A stretch of 64,000 nucleotides of DNA from Streptomyces narbonensis (GTDB lineage Bacteria > Actinomycetota > Actinomycetes > Streptomycetales > Streptomycetaceae): assembly GCF_014649015.1 (NCBI RefSeq), contig NZ_BMSF01000024.1:1-64000 (forward strand). Direction: 5' to 3'. The notes under the pieces are model-generated. The model saw nothing but the letters and a program-made list of their open reading frames with translations, ran no database searches and had not been told where the DNA came from. Made by a program: the position numbers and the translations under genes. Numbering within the stretch: position 1 is the first letter of the stretch; every line of letters starts with the position of its first letter. Positions 34,093-43,024 of the stretch are shown piece by piece.

Positions 34093-34281
34093 TGCAACGG
34101 CTCCCGACGTGCGTGTCCTGTGATGTGGGGGCACGGGCACGACCGAGCGCCCAAGATCCCTGGAAGGGAATCTTCCGTACGGAGGGCTCCTGGTCCATCG
34201 AGGATTTCTTAAGCGCGCTCGCAGGTCAGCTTCACGCCGCCGGTGGGGGCGGTCCCGGCGTCAACGCGCGGGCTCGTCGCG

Positions 34282-35868
34282 TCAACGTCCGAGCGCCGCC
34301 ATCGCCGCGTTGTGGCCGGGGATGCCGCTGACCCCGCCGCCCCGGACCGCGCCCGCGCCGCACAGCAGCACGTTGGCGTGGCGGGTCTCGACGCCCCAGC
34401 GGCCGGCGCTCTCCTCGGCGTCCTGGCCCTCGTCCCCGTACGGGAAGGAGAGGTCCCGGTGGAAGATGTGGCCGCCGGGCAGGCGGAGGTCGTGTTCGAG
34501 GTCGAGTGGGGTCTTCGCCTCGATGCAGGGGCGGCCGTCCTCGTCGAGGGCGAGGCAGTCGGCGATCGGCTCGTCGAGGTGGGCGTCGAGCTGGGCGAGG
34601 GTCGCCTTGAGGAGAGCGGCGCGGGCGCCGTCGTTGTCGGCGACGAAGAGGCGCGCGGGCGTGTGGAGCCCGAAGAGGGTGAGGGTGTGGGCGCCCTGGG
34701 CGGCGAGCTCGGGGCCGAGGATCGTCGGGTCCGTCAGGGAGTGGCAGTAGATCTCGGAGGGCGGGGCGGTGGGCAGGTGACCCGCGGCGGCCTCGGCGTG
34801 GGCGGCGGCCAGCTGCCCGTACCCCTCGGCGATGTGGAAGGTCCCGGCGAAGGCCTCGCGCGGGTCGACGGAGCGGTCCCGGAGCCTCGGCAGCCGGGTG
34901 AGCAGCATGTTGACCTTGAGCTGGGCGCCTTCCGGGGACGGCGGGGGCGTCTCGCCGAGCAGGCGCGCGAGCTCCTGCGGGGAGGCGTTGACGAGCACCC
35001 GGCCCGCCTCGACCGTGCCCTCGCCGTCGGCCGTGCGGTAGGTGACCGCGGCGCGGCGGCCGTCGGTCTCGATACGGGTGGCCTCGTGTCCGGTGCGGAG
35101 GTCCGCCCCGGCGGCCCGGGCCGCGTCGGCGAGGGCGTCCGTGAGGGCGCCCATGCCGCCGACGGGGACGTCCCAGTCACCGGTGCCGCCGCCGATGACG
35201 TGGTAGAGGAAGCAGCGGTTCTGGAGGAGCGAGGGGTCGTGGGCGTCGGCGAAGGTGCCGATGAGGGCGTCGGTGAGGACGACTCCACGCACGAGGTCGT
35301 CGGCGAAGGTCCGCTCGACGGTGACGCCGATCGGGTCCTCGAAGAGCATGCGCCAGGTCTCGGCGTCGTCGACGCGGTCGCGGAGCCCGGCTCGGGTGGG
35401 GAGGGGCTCGGTGAGGGTCGGGAAGATGCGGCGGGCGGCTCGGGCGGTGCGCCCGTAGAAGGCCTGCCATGCCTCGTACTCGCGGTCGGAGCCGGTGAGC
35501 GCGGCGAAGGAGGCCCTGGTGCGCTCGGGTCCGCCGCCGACGAGGAGGCCGCTGTCGCCCTTGGGGGTGTACGAGGAGACGGACCGCTTCCGTACGGCGA
35601 AGCGCAGTCCCAGGTCCCGCGTGATCTTCTCCGGGAGGAGCGAGACGAGGTACGAGTACCGGGAGAGGCGGGCGTCGACCCCGGCGAAGGGCCGCGTGGA
35701 GACGGCCGCCCCGCCGGTGGTGCCGAGCCGCTCCAGGACGAGGACGGACCGTCCGGCACGGGCGAGGTACGCGGCGGCGACGAGGCCGTTGTGGCCGCCG
35801 CCGACGATCACGGCGTCGTACGCGCGGGGTGCGCCGGGGGCGCCGGGCAGCGGGTCACGGGCGGTCAT
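34282..35868 (-). CDS. FAD-dependent oxidoreductase, phytoene desaturase/PYROXD2-like
   Basis: The 528-residue protein has an N-terminal FAD motif (DAVIVGGGHNGLVAAAYLARAGRSVLVLE) and a C-terminal FAD segment (LLCGAGAVRGGGVSGIPGHNAAMA). The middle includes CFLYHVIGGGTGDWDVPVGGMGALTDAL, typical of CrtI/PYROXD2-like amine-oxidase-fold enzymes. No carotenoid genes are near, so a carotenoid role is unlikely to be inferred safely. It diverges from the VanX-like gene across a polypurine repeat tract. Confidence 0.8.
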   Translation of the reverse strand: MTARDPLPGAPGAPRAYDAVIVGGGHNGLVAAAYLARAGRSVLVLERLGTTGGAAVSTRPFAGVDARLSRYSYLVSLLPEKITRDLGLRFAVRKRSVSSYTPKGDSGLLVGGGPERTRASFAALTGSDREYEAWQAFYGRTARAARRIFPTLTEPLPTRAGLRDRVDDAETWRMLFEDPIGVTVERTFADDLVRGVVLTDALIGTFADAHDPSLLQNRCFLYHVIGGGTGDWDVPVGGMGALTDALADAARAAGADLRTGHEATRIETDGRRAAVTYRTADGEGTVEAGRVLVNASPQELARLLGETPPPSPEGAQLKVNMLLTRLPRLRDRSVDPREAFAGTFHIAEGYGQLAAAHAEAAAGHLPTAPPSEIYCHSLTDPTILGPELAAQGAHTLTLFGLHTPARLFVADNDGARAALLKATLAQLDAHLDEPIADCLALDEDGRPCIEAKTPLDLEHDLRLPGGHIFHRDLSFPYGDEGQDAEESAGRWGVETRHANVLLCGAGAVRGGGVSGIPGHNAAMAALGR

Positions 35869-35917
35869 GGCTCATGCTCACACGGGACCTGTGGAGCGGG
35901 GAAGACCGGGAACGACC

Positions 35918-36073
35918 TGAGAGACCGGGGAGACCGAGGAGACCGGGGAGACCGGGGAGACCGGGGAGACCGGGAACCGGGGAGACGGAGAGACGGGGAG
36001 ACGGGGAGACGGGGAGATTGGGAGATTGGGAGATGGGAAGACGGGGAGACCGGGAAGCGGGGAAGCGGACCGG
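35918..36073. repeat. Polypurine tandem repeat (9-bp then 8-bp units)
   Basis: About 150 bases of almost pure purine on the plus strand. It starts as six 9-base units of GAGACCGGG type and passes into 8-base GAGACGGG, GAGATTGG and GAAGCGGG units. The tract fills most of the divergent promoter between the FAD oxidoreductase and the VanX-like gene. The G runs could form quadruplexes and the strand asymmetry a triplex; copy number is probably variable. Confidence 0.9.
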
Positions 36074-36128
36074 TGGGTCTCGGTGGCAGGCCCGGGAGAC
36101 CTGCGACGCCGTGAGGGAAGATCACCTC

Positions 36129-36791
36129 ATGACTGAGATCATCTTGATGTCCGATCCGCGCGTCGCCGCGATACCCGTGGCCGAGTGCGGCGAGCGCCTC
36201 GTGGACGTCCGGCGCGTCGGAGAGCTGTCGGTCGACCCGCGCAAGCAGGACCCGGAAGGCTCCTTCGCCCACCTGCGCGAAGGCGTGGTCGAGCGGCTGC
36301 TCAAGGCCCAGTCGCTGCTCCCGGACGGGCTGCGGCTGCTGTTCGTCGAGGGGTACCGGCCGCCTTCCCTCCAGCGGGAGTACTTCGAGGAGTACGCGGA
36401 CGAGTTGCGCGCGCTCCACCCGGAGTGGCCGGCGGACCGGATCCGTACGGCCGCGAGCCGGTACGTGTCCCCGCCCGAGATCGCGCCGCACAGCGCGGGC
36501 GCGGCCGTCGACCTCACCCTGGTCGGGCCCGACGGGCGCGAACTGGACCTGGGCACCCGGATGAACGCGGGCCCGGAGGAGAGCGCCGGAGCGTGCTACA
36601 CCGACGCCGACACGATCGGCGCCGAGGCACGCGCGCACCGGGAGCTGCTCGGTTCCGTCCTGGGCTCCGCCGGTCTGGTGAACTACCCGACGGAGTGGTG
36701 GCACTGGTCCTTCGGAGACCGCTACTGGGCGCTCATGACCGGGGAGCCCGCGGCTCCCTACGGCCCGAAGGAGCTGACGCCGGGCGACTGA
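36129..36791 (+). CDS. D-alanyl-D-alanine dipeptidase (VanX/DdpX family)
   Basis: The 220-residue M15D peptidase has all VanX residues: Arg77 in EGYRP, Zn ligands His121 and Asp128 in PHSAGAAVDLT, catalytic Glu189 and Zn ligand His192 in PTEWWHW. It would cleave D-Ala-D-Ala in the cytoplasm. The ATG at 36129 is first; MSDPRV seven codons in is possible. No vanH/vanA or vanRS genes adjoin it, so a housekeeping cell-wall recycling role is more likely than glycopeptide resistance. Its end overlaps the converging kinase gene by 34 bases. Confidence 0.88.
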   Translation: MTEIILMSDPRVAAIPVAECGERLVDVRRVGELSVDPRKQDPEGSFAHLREGVVERLLKAQSLLPDGLRLLFVEGYRPPSLQREYFEEYADELRALHPEWPADRIRTAASRYVSPPEIAPHSAGAAVDLTLVGPDGRELDLGTRMNAGPEESAGACYTDADTIGAEARAHRELLGSVLGSAGLVNYPTEWWHWSFGDRYWALMTGEPAAPYGPKELTPGD

Positions 36792-39085
36792 CCCCGGGCG
36801 GCCTCGGTGGCGCGGCCCAGCTGCTCCAGGCAGCGGGACTCGTCATCGAGGGCGGCGCGGGTGTCGGGGTGGTCGGCGCCCAGCGTCCGGGTGCGCGCCG
36901 CGGCGATCGCCCGGTGTGCCGTCAGGGCCTCCTCCCAGCGGCCCAGCCGCCCGAGGGCGACGGCCGTCTCACGGTGGCTCAGGAGGGTGTCGGGGTGGTC
37001 GGCCCCCAGGACGCGCTCCCGGGTCGAGCGGACGCTCTCGGACTCGTCGGCCGCCTCCGCCCACCGCCCGAGGCGGCCGAGGTTGACCGCGAGGGCGTGG
37101 CGGGCGCGCAGGGTCTCGGATCCGTCGGAACCCTGCACGCGCGTGCGGGCCGCGACGACGTCGCGGCAGACGTCCAGGGCGTCCGCGGCCTGGCCGATGC
37201 GGCCGAGGCAGACCCCGGTCTCGTAGCGGGCGGTGAGGGTGTCCGGGTGCTCCTCGCCGAGGGCCGCGGCGCGCGCGTCGGCCACGGCGCGGTACTGGGC
37301 GAGCGCTTCCTGCCCGCGCCCCAGCCGCCCGAGGGTGTACGCGACCTCGTGGCGGGTCACCAGCGTGTCGGGGTGGTCCTCGCCGAGCAGCCGGGCCCGG
37401 GCCTCCGCGACCTCGTTCGCCGTGCGGTACGACTCCTCGAGGCGGCCCAGGCGTCCGAGCGTGAAGGCGAGGTTGTGGCGGCAGCGCAGGGTGTCGGGGT
37501 GGTCGCGGCCCACGGTGCGCTCGCGGGCGGCGAGCACCGCGACGTACAGCTCGTACGCCTCGGGGTGCCGGCCGAGACGGCCCAGCGCGTACGCCCGCTC
37601 CTGACGCGCGGCCAGGGTGTCGGGGTGGTCGTCGCCGAGGGTCCGGGCACGGCCCTCGGCGACCCGGTCGAAGACGTCCAGGGCTGCGGCGGGCCGGTCG
37701 AGCCGGGCGAGCGCGAAGCCGACCTCGTAACGGCTGGTCAGGGTGTCGGGGTGGTCGTCGCCGAGGACGCGGGCGCGGTGCTCGGCGACGGACCGGTGCA
37801 CCGACTCGGCCTCGTCCCAGCGGTCGAGCCTGCCGAGGCCGATCCCGGCGCGGTAGCGGCCGGCGAGCACCGCGAGCAGCTCCGCGCTGGGCTCGGGCGC
37901 CGGGACGGCCCGGACGCCCGTCTCGTCGGCGAGCGAGCTCGCGTCCGACGCGCGCGTGGCGGTGGTCCATTCGGTGGTGAGCACGGCCGCGGCCGGGTCG
38001 TGGGCGACGGGGCGCGGCATCGTCGTGGCGACGCCGGCCGGAGCGCCCGCGGTGCCGGGCCGGTGTCCGCCGCTCATGCCGCGGGCCCACGCGGGCGCGC
38101 CGGGGCGGGGGCCCGGTCCCTGGGCTCCCTGGGCTCCCTGGGCCGGGTACGGCGCGGTCTCCACGAGCTCCTGTCCCGGGCGGCCCGGTCCCGGAACCGG
38201 CAGCGACACGGGCACGCTCAGGGGCGGCGGGACGGCGACGCGGCCCGAGACGATCCGACGTCGCAGGTCGCCCGCGTCGGCCGGCCGCTCCTCGGGGACC
38301 TTGGCGAGCAGGTCGACGACGATCCGGTCGAAGTACGGGGGCAGCTCGGCGCGGTGCGAGCGCGGCGGGCTCGGCACGGTGTCGCGGTGCCCGATGAGGA
38401 TCGCCCAGGAGTCGTCCAGGTCGAAGGGCGGGGCGCCGGTGGCCAGTTCGTACAGCACGCAGCCCAGTGAGTAGAGGTCGCTGCGGTGGTCGACCTCGCC
38501 GCCGCCGATCTGCTCCGGGGACATGTAGTGGGGCGTGCCCATGGCGATGCCGGTCCCGGTGAGCTTTGAGGTGAAGCCCATGTCGGTGCCGAGCCGCGCT
38601 ATCCCGAAGTCGCAGATCTTCACCGTCCCGTCCGCGAGCCGCATGATGTTCGCCGGCTTCAGATCGCGGTGGACGATCCCCTGGCGGTGCGTGTACGCGA
38701 GGGCGTCGGCGACCTGGTCGGCGATCTCGACGACGTCCTGGACGGGCAGCGGGTGCTTGGCGTTGGCCGAGAGGAGCTGGCTGAGGTTGCGTCCCTCCAG
38801 GAGCTCCATGACGAGGAAGAGCACGCCGTCGTACTCGCCGAAGTCGTGCACGACGGTGATGCCGCGGTGCTGGAGGGCGGCGGCGACGCGGGCCTCGCGG
38901 CGGAAGCGCTCGCGCACCACCGACAGGAGGTGGGGGTCGCGCTGCGGACCGAGCGGCTTGAGGCACTTCACGGCGACGCCGCGCCCGAGTGCCTCGTCCG
39001 TGGCACGCCAGACCTCGCCCATGCCGCCCCGGCCGATGACCTCGTGCAGGCGGTATCGCCCCTGGATCAGCCCGCTGTCCCCCAT
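36758..39085 (-). CDS. Ser/Thr protein kinase with C-terminal TPR array
   Basis: The 775-residue protein starts at the ATG at 39085 (MGDSGLIQGRYRLHEVIGRGGMGEVW). The kinase domain (about 8-275) is complete: VAVKCLK, HRDLKPANIM, CDFGIARLG, and the activation-loop threonines before GTPHYMSPEQ. A Pro/Gly-rich linker (about 290-400) follows, then roughly eight TPRs of about 42 residues with the signature LGxDHPDTLxxRxxxAxxLGRLGR (TPR_10/kinesin light chain type). There is no membrane helix, so it is cytoplasmic. The TPRs probably recruit substrates. It overlaps the VanX-like gene by 34 bases on the opposite strand. Confidence 0.9.
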   Translation of the reverse strand: MGDSGLIQGRYRLHEVIGRGGMGEVWRATDEALGRGVAVKCLKPLGPQRDPHLLSVVRERFRREARVAAALQHRGITVVHDFGEYDGVLFLVMELLEGRNLSQLLSANAKHPLPVQDVVEIADQVADALAYTHRQGIVHRDLKPANIMRLADGTVKICDFGIARLGTDMGFTSKLTGTGIAMGTPHYMSPEQIGGGEVDHRSDLYSLGCVLYELATGAPPFDLDDSWAILIGHRDTVPSPPRSHRAELPPYFDRIVVDLLAKVPEERPADAGDLRRRIVSGRVAVPPPLSVPVSLPVPGPGRPGQELVETAPYPAQGAQGAQGPGPRPGAPAWARGMSGGHRPGTAGAPAGVATTMPRPVAHDPAAAVLTTEWTTATRASDASSLADETGVRAVPAPEPSAELLAVLAGRYRAGIGLGRLDRWDEAESVHRSVAEHRARVLGDDHPDTLTSRYEVGFALARLDRPAAALDVFDRVAEGRARTLGDDHPDTLAARQERAYALGRLGRHPEAYELYVAVLAARERTVGRDHPDTLRCRHNLAFTLGRLGRLEESYRTANEVAEARARLLGEDHPDTLVTRHEVAYTLGRLGRGQEALAQYRAVADARAAALGEEHPDTLTARYETGVCLGRIGQAADALDVCRDVVAARTRVQGSDGSETLRARHALAVNLGRLGRWAEAADESESVRSTRERVLGADHPDTLLSHRETAVALGRLGRWEEALTAHRAIAAARTRTLGADHPDTRAALDDESRCLEQLGRATEAARGQSPGVSSFGP

Positions 39086-39175
39086 CGTGTGGTGTCGCCC
39101 CCGTCTTCTGTGCACCCTCCCCGACATGTCCAGTATGGCCGCAGCCTCCGACAGTGGGTACGGGTAGGGCGCGTG

Positions 39176-40033
39176 TCAGGGGTGGGAGCGTGCTCCGGCA
39201 CCCGGCCGGCCCTGTGTGCCGCGGCGGGCGAAGGGGGCGGGGCGGGTGTCCTGGCCGAGGCGGTCCATGGCCCGGAGGATGTGCCGGGGCGGCAGCCGCC
39301 AGCGCAGGCGGTCGGGGATGCACCGGAGGAGATTGGCGGTCGCGGTGAGCCGGTGGGTGACGGTTCCGGGCGCCGGGGCGGGCGTGCCGTAGAGCGCGTG
39401 GGCGTACGGGGGCAGGGTGTCGTAGGCGAGCGCCGTCACGCGCCGCCAGATCACTTCGCGCGCCGGTACCAGGGCGGGTTTCACCGGCGGTCTGCGCAGG
39501 AAGGCCTCGACGGTCCGCGCGTCCGGTCCGGCTTCGAGGCGGGGCTGTATCGACGCGAAGTAGTCGGCGAGGGCGGCGGCGGAGCCCGGGACGGTGTCGG
39601 GGTCGAGGCCGACGAGACGGGCGGAGACGCGGTGCTCGTCGAGATAGCGGTCGGCCTCGGCGTCGGTGAGCGGGATGCCGGAGCGGCGGGCGACCGAGAG
39701 GTACGAGTCGACCTCGGCGCAGTGGACCCAGAGCAGGAGTTCGGGGTGGTCCACGCCGAGGAGCCGGTGAATGCGGCGGACGCGGGCGCCGGCCGTCTCC
39801 GCCGCCTCGGTGGTCCCGTAACTCAGCGTCCCGACGAAGTTCGCGGTCCGCATGAGCCGCCCCCAGGGGTCCTCCCGGAAGCTGCTGTTGATCATGACGC
39901 CACGGACGGCGACGGGGTGCAGTGCCTGGAGCCAGAGTGCGCGGACACCCGCGATCCACATCACGGGGTCGCCGTGCAGCTGCCAGGTGACGGAGCGGGG
40001 CCCGAAGAGCCCGGGGTCGGCGTCCTGCCTCAT
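39176..40033 (-). CDS. MpaB/DUF2236-family oxygenase-like protein
   Basis: About 285 residues from the ATG at 40033. WIAGVRALWLQALHPVAVRGVMINSSFREDPWGRLMRTANFVGTLSYG is the signature of the MpaB (DUF2236) family, which binds haem b and includes latex-clearing and mycophenolic-acid-type oxygenases. LLLWVHCAEVDSYL supplies further conserved His and Glu. The frame extends upstream to 40207, but that part overlaps the divergent phosphatase gene. The substrate is unknown. Confidence 0.8.
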   Translation of the reverse strand: MRQDADPGLFGPRSVTWQLHGDPVMWIAGVRALWLQALHPVAVRGVMINSSFREDPWGRLMRTANFVGTLSYGTTEAAETAGARVRRIHRLLGVDHPELLLWVHCAEVDSYLSVARRSGIPLTDAEADRYLDEHRVSARLVGLDPDTVPGSAAALADYFASIQPRLEAGPDARTVEAFLRRPPVKPALVPAREVIWRRVTALAYDTLPPYAHALYGTPAPAPGTVTHRLTATANLLRCIPDRLRWRLPPRHILRAMDRLGQDTRPAPFARRGTQGRPGAGARSHP

Positions 40034-40136
40034 GGCGCCCAGGCTACGCCGGAAGCCGCCCGGGATTCCCGGCCCTTGGGAAACCGGTCGGACGCTCTCC
40101 GCGCCGTGTGCCGTCCGCGGGATACGGTCCTCGGCC

Positions 40137-40705
40137 ATGGGCGAGTTGATATTGATCAGACACGGTGAGACCGCGTGGAGCCGCACCGGACAGCATGCCG
40201 GCCGCACCGACCTGCCGCTGACCGAAACAGGGGAGGAAGCGGCGCGGGCGCTCGCGCCTCGGCTGGCCGGACGGGAGTTCGCCGCCGTCTACAGCAGCCC
40301 GCCGGCTCGGGCCGTGCGGACGGCCGAGTGGCGGGGCTGAGCGGCGCGGAGCGTGATGCCGGCCTGATCGAGTGGGACTACGGCCGCTACGAGGGGCTGA
40401 CCGCCGAGCAGATCCAGGAGCTCAAGCCCGGCTGGGAGTTGTGGCGCGACGGCGTCGACGCCGGCGAGGACCTCGGGCACGTGGCCGTGCGGGTCGACGC
40501 CTTCCTGGGCCGGGTCAGGCCGGTGCTGGACAAGGGTGACGTGGCCGTTGTCGCGCACGGCCACCTGTCACGCATCCTCGCCGCGCGCCGGCTCGGGCTC
40601 GACGCGTCCGCCGCGCGGCAGTTCGGGCACCCGCATCCAGGGACGATCAACACGTTGGGCTACGAGCACGGGCTTCCTGTCGTTCTCGGGTGGAATGTGC
40701 CGTAG
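40137..40705 (+). pseudogene. Histidine phosphatase with a single-base frameshift
   Basis: The first frame (MGELILIRHGETAWSRTGQ...AVRTAE) carries the catalytic RHGE motif and stops at 40340. The +2 frame continues AGLSGAERDAGLIEWDYGRYEGL... with the second catalytic His in VVAHGHLSRIL, to a stop at 40705. Restoring one base between 40328 and 40329 would read TAELAGLSGAERD and join both parts into a normal phosphoglycerate-mutase-like phosphatase of about 189 residues. It is either a recent pseudogene or a sequencing error. The true stop lies in the first unit of a tandem repeat. Confidence 0.8.
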
Positions 40706-40782
40706 TAGCGGATATGCAGTGGTGGCGGATATGCCTTAGTGGCGGTTGTGCCGTAGTGGCGGTTTGTGCAGTAGTGGCGACG
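40698..40782. repeat. 17-bp tandem repeat x5
   Basis: Five head-to-tail units of TGCCGTAGTGGCGGATA type with a few changes, beginning inside the last codons of the phosphatase. The rest of the 354-base gap to the SDR gene (40783-41059) shows no supported gene; the ribosome site GGGAG of the SDR is at its end. Confidence 0.85.
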
Positions 40783-41059
40783 CCAACCAGCCGATTTCCA
40801 CCACGCGGGCCCATCCGGGCGGCGCTTCCAAGGAACCGAAGGGGGAACCGAACGCCATCGACATGCCGAGCTCCTGATGTGCAAGGGGAGGGTCCTCGTC
40901 TCACACACAGACCCGATGCCCATGCGTCCGCAATCGGAGCAGGGCCGTGGGCGGCTTCCGCCCGTTCGGCCGGGCGGCGGGGGACGTATCGTCACGGCGT
41001 GTGGATCATCCGCACATCGCCTGCCCCGAACCTGCTCCGATCACAGGGAGACTCCTGCC

Positions 41060-41827
41060 ATGAACGTACCCGCATCCGGCCGGCGCGTGCTCGTCAGCGG
41101 CGCGTCACGGGGGCTCGGCCGCGCGGTGGCCCGGGCGTTCGCGGCAAACGGCGACCGCGTGGCCGTCCACTTCGGCTCGCGCGAGGAGGAGGCCGGTACG
41201 ACCCTCGCCTCCCTGGCCGGCGACGGCCACGCCCTGGTCGGCGGCGACCTCGCGGACCCCGCCGGGGCGGTGGCCGTGGTGGACGCGGCGGCCGAGGCAC
41301 TGGGCGGGATCGACGTCCTGGTGAACAACGCGGCGGTGAACATCCGGCACCCGCTCGCGGAGACCCCGTACGAGGAGTGGGTGGCGGTGTGGCAGCAGCA
41401 CGTGGCCGTGAACCTGCTCGCCACGGCCCATCTGAGCCATCTCGCGGCGCGCCGGATGATCGGCCAGGGCGGGGGCGGCCGGATCGTGAACATCGGCTCC
41501 CGCGGCGCCTTCCGGGGCGAGCCGGACCATCCGGCCTACGGGGCGACGAAGGCCGCCGTGCACGCCCTGGGTCAGTCGCTCGCGGTCTCGCTCGCGCCGC
41601 ACGGCATCGCCGTCGCCTCGGTCGCCCCCGGGTTCTTCGCGACGGAGCGGGTCGCTCCGCGCGTCGAGGGGCCCGAGGGCGACGCGATCCGGGCGCAGAG
41701 CCCGTTCGGCCGGGTGGGCTCGGCCGAGGAGATCGCGGCGGCAGTGCTTTGGCTCGCCTCCCCCGCCGCCGAGTGGTCATCGGGCACGATTCTCGACCTG
41801 AACGGAGCCTCGCACCTGAGGAGTTGA
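41060..41827 (+). CDS. Short-chain dehydrogenase/reductase (FabG-like)
   Basis: The 255-residue SDR has the NAD(P) motif SGASRGLG (13-20), NNAA (89-92), and the catalytic Ser147, Tyr160 and Lys164 (NIGSRG, YGATK). The end SGTILDLNGASHLRS matches classical SDRs. GGGAG precedes the ATG; the frame reaching back to 40877 adds no domain. It converges on a small membrane protein. It probably reduces a ketone or oxidises an alcohol on a small substrate; 3-oxoacyl specificity is only a family guess. Confidence 0.85.
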   Translation: MNVPASGRRVLVSGASRGLGRAVARAFAANGDRVAVHFGSREEEAGTTLASLAGDGHALVGGDLADPAGAVAVVDAAAEALGGIDVLVNNAAVNIRHPLAETPYEEWVAVWQQHVAVNLLATAHLSHLAARRMIGQGGGGRIVNIGSRGAFRGEPDHPAYGATKAAVHALGQSLAVSLAPHGIAVASVAPGFFATERVAPRVEGPEGDAIRAQSPFGRVGSAEEIAAAVLWLASPAAEWSSGTILDLNGASHLRS

Positions 41828-41852
41828 TCCCGAGGGCCAGGAGCTGAGCCGA

Positions 41853-42305
41853 CTACAGGTTCGCGCAGATCGTGCGGGCCTCGGCCAGGTCCTTCTTCGC
41901 CGTGGCGTCGAACTCGAACATCAGGGAGTGGCGTTCCTGCGAGCGGCGGATGGCCTGGGCGAGCGGCTTGTACGTCGCGTCGCCCGCCGCGGCGGACGCC
42001 GAGAGGGTCCCGGCCGCCGAATAGCGGTTGATGGCGATGTCGCCCCCGGCACCCTTCTCCGTGAACCGGTCCTCGTCGAATCCGTCGAGCGCCCGGCAGG
42101 CGGCCCGCGCGTCCGCCGCCGCCGAAGTCCCGTCGGCGAAAGCGCCGTCGGCACTCAGCGCCCAGACGCCGCCCATCGCCGCGGCACCGAGCACGAGGCC
42201 GCCCACTAGGGACAGCACCACGGCCTTGGTGCCGCCGCGAGGCCGCTCGGGGGCTGCCGGGGCGAATGCGGGGACGGGCGGGGTGTTCGGCTGCTGTGGC
42301 TGCAT
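41853..42305 (-). CDS. Small membrane-anchored hypothetical protein
   Basis: The 150-residue product has a Pro-rich cytoplasmic head (MQPQQPNTPPVPAFAPAAPERPRGG), one membrane helix (AVVLSLVGGLVLGAAAMGGVWAL, about 28-50) and an Ala-rich extracellular domain with two Cys (ARAACRAL, ARTICANL) that may form a disulfide. The ATG at 42305 is preferred to one at 42341. It is Streptomyces-like in style, but I do not recognise the family. Confidence 0.65.
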   Translation of the reverse strand: MQPQQPNTPPVPAFAPAAPERPRGGTKAVVLSLVGGLVLGAAAMGGVWALSADGAFADGTSAAADARAACRALDGFDEDRFTEKGAGGDIAINRYSAAGTLSASAAAGDATYKPLAQAIRRSQERHSLMFEFDATAKKDLAEARTICANL

Positions 42306-42424
42306 CCGGCCCAAGGTAGCGCGGCCGGCCCACGACGTCATCGGCGGGCCCGGCCGAAGGCGACTCCACTTGGCCGATCAGTCCCCTCTTCCCTTACGGG
42401 TCAAGGGTGTTGGAGGATCCCAGC

Positions 42425-42943
42425 ATGAACCCGCATGCGACCGAGCCGACCGCCGACGCGGCGGCCGCGTACCTCGAAGCGCTCCACGGACGGCTGACGG
42501 CCGACGGCTGCACGGTGACCTCGCCCCCCTGGGACGACCACCGGGTGGTGGCCGGCAGCCGCGCCGACCGCAAGGTCCGCTGGTTCGGCACGAAGGTCGA
42601 GCTCTTCGTCTTCGCCGCCGCCGTCCCCGAGGTGGACGTGGCCACCCTGGGCGAGTTCACCGGGTGGGCCATGCGCTACGCCAAGGACCTGCGCAGGGGC
42701 ATACCCGGCGCCCGCAACGCGGCCATGGTGCTCCCCGCCCTGGTGAGCACGCGCGTCCACCCCGAGGCGGTCCGGTGGGCCGCCGAGGACGCCCGGGTCA
42801 TGGGCACCACGCTGATCAGCCGCCCCCTGACGATCGAGACCGCCACGGCCGCCAGACGGACCACGATGTACCGGGGCCGGGTGGTCGTGGGCGGCCTGTT
42901 CACGGGCCACGTCCTGCAGAAGGCCTCGCTGTACTTCCCGTGA
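42425..42943 (+). CDS. Conserved hypothetical protein
   Basis: About 172 residues from the ATG at 42425, which has GGAGG seven bases upstream (another ATG lies at 42407). The sequence is a mixed alpha/beta soluble protein: TSPPWDDHRVVAGSRADRKVRWFGTKVELFVFAAAVPEVD, then AMRYAKDLRRGIPGARNAAMVLPALVST, typical of actinobacterial proteins that sense or bind partners. No catalytic motif is seen. It stands alone between a leftward gene and a leftward oxidase. Confidence 0.65.
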   Translation: MNPHATEPTADAAAAYLEALHGRLTADGCTVTSPPWDDHRVVAGSRADRKVRWFGTKVELFVFAAAVPEVDVATLGEFTGWAMRYAKDLRRGIPGARNAAMVLPALVSTRVHPEAVRWAAEDARVMGTTLISRPLTIETATAARRTTMYRGRVVVGGLFTGHVLQKASLYFP

Positions 42944-43024
42944 CCGCCCGCTTGTGACCAGGATTGCTACGTGGCACCAGGAAACAGGGCAGAATCAGAG
43001 GGATGGTTGGCACCGGTGCGGGCC

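Noticed and set aside
35918..36073. CRISPR array
   Set aside because: Units are only 8-9 bases, directly adjoining and without spacers, and no cas genes are present.
36129..36791. Vancomycin resistance cluster
   Set aside because: Only a VanX-type dipeptidase is present. vanH, vanA-type ligase and a vanRS pair are absent from the neighbourhood.
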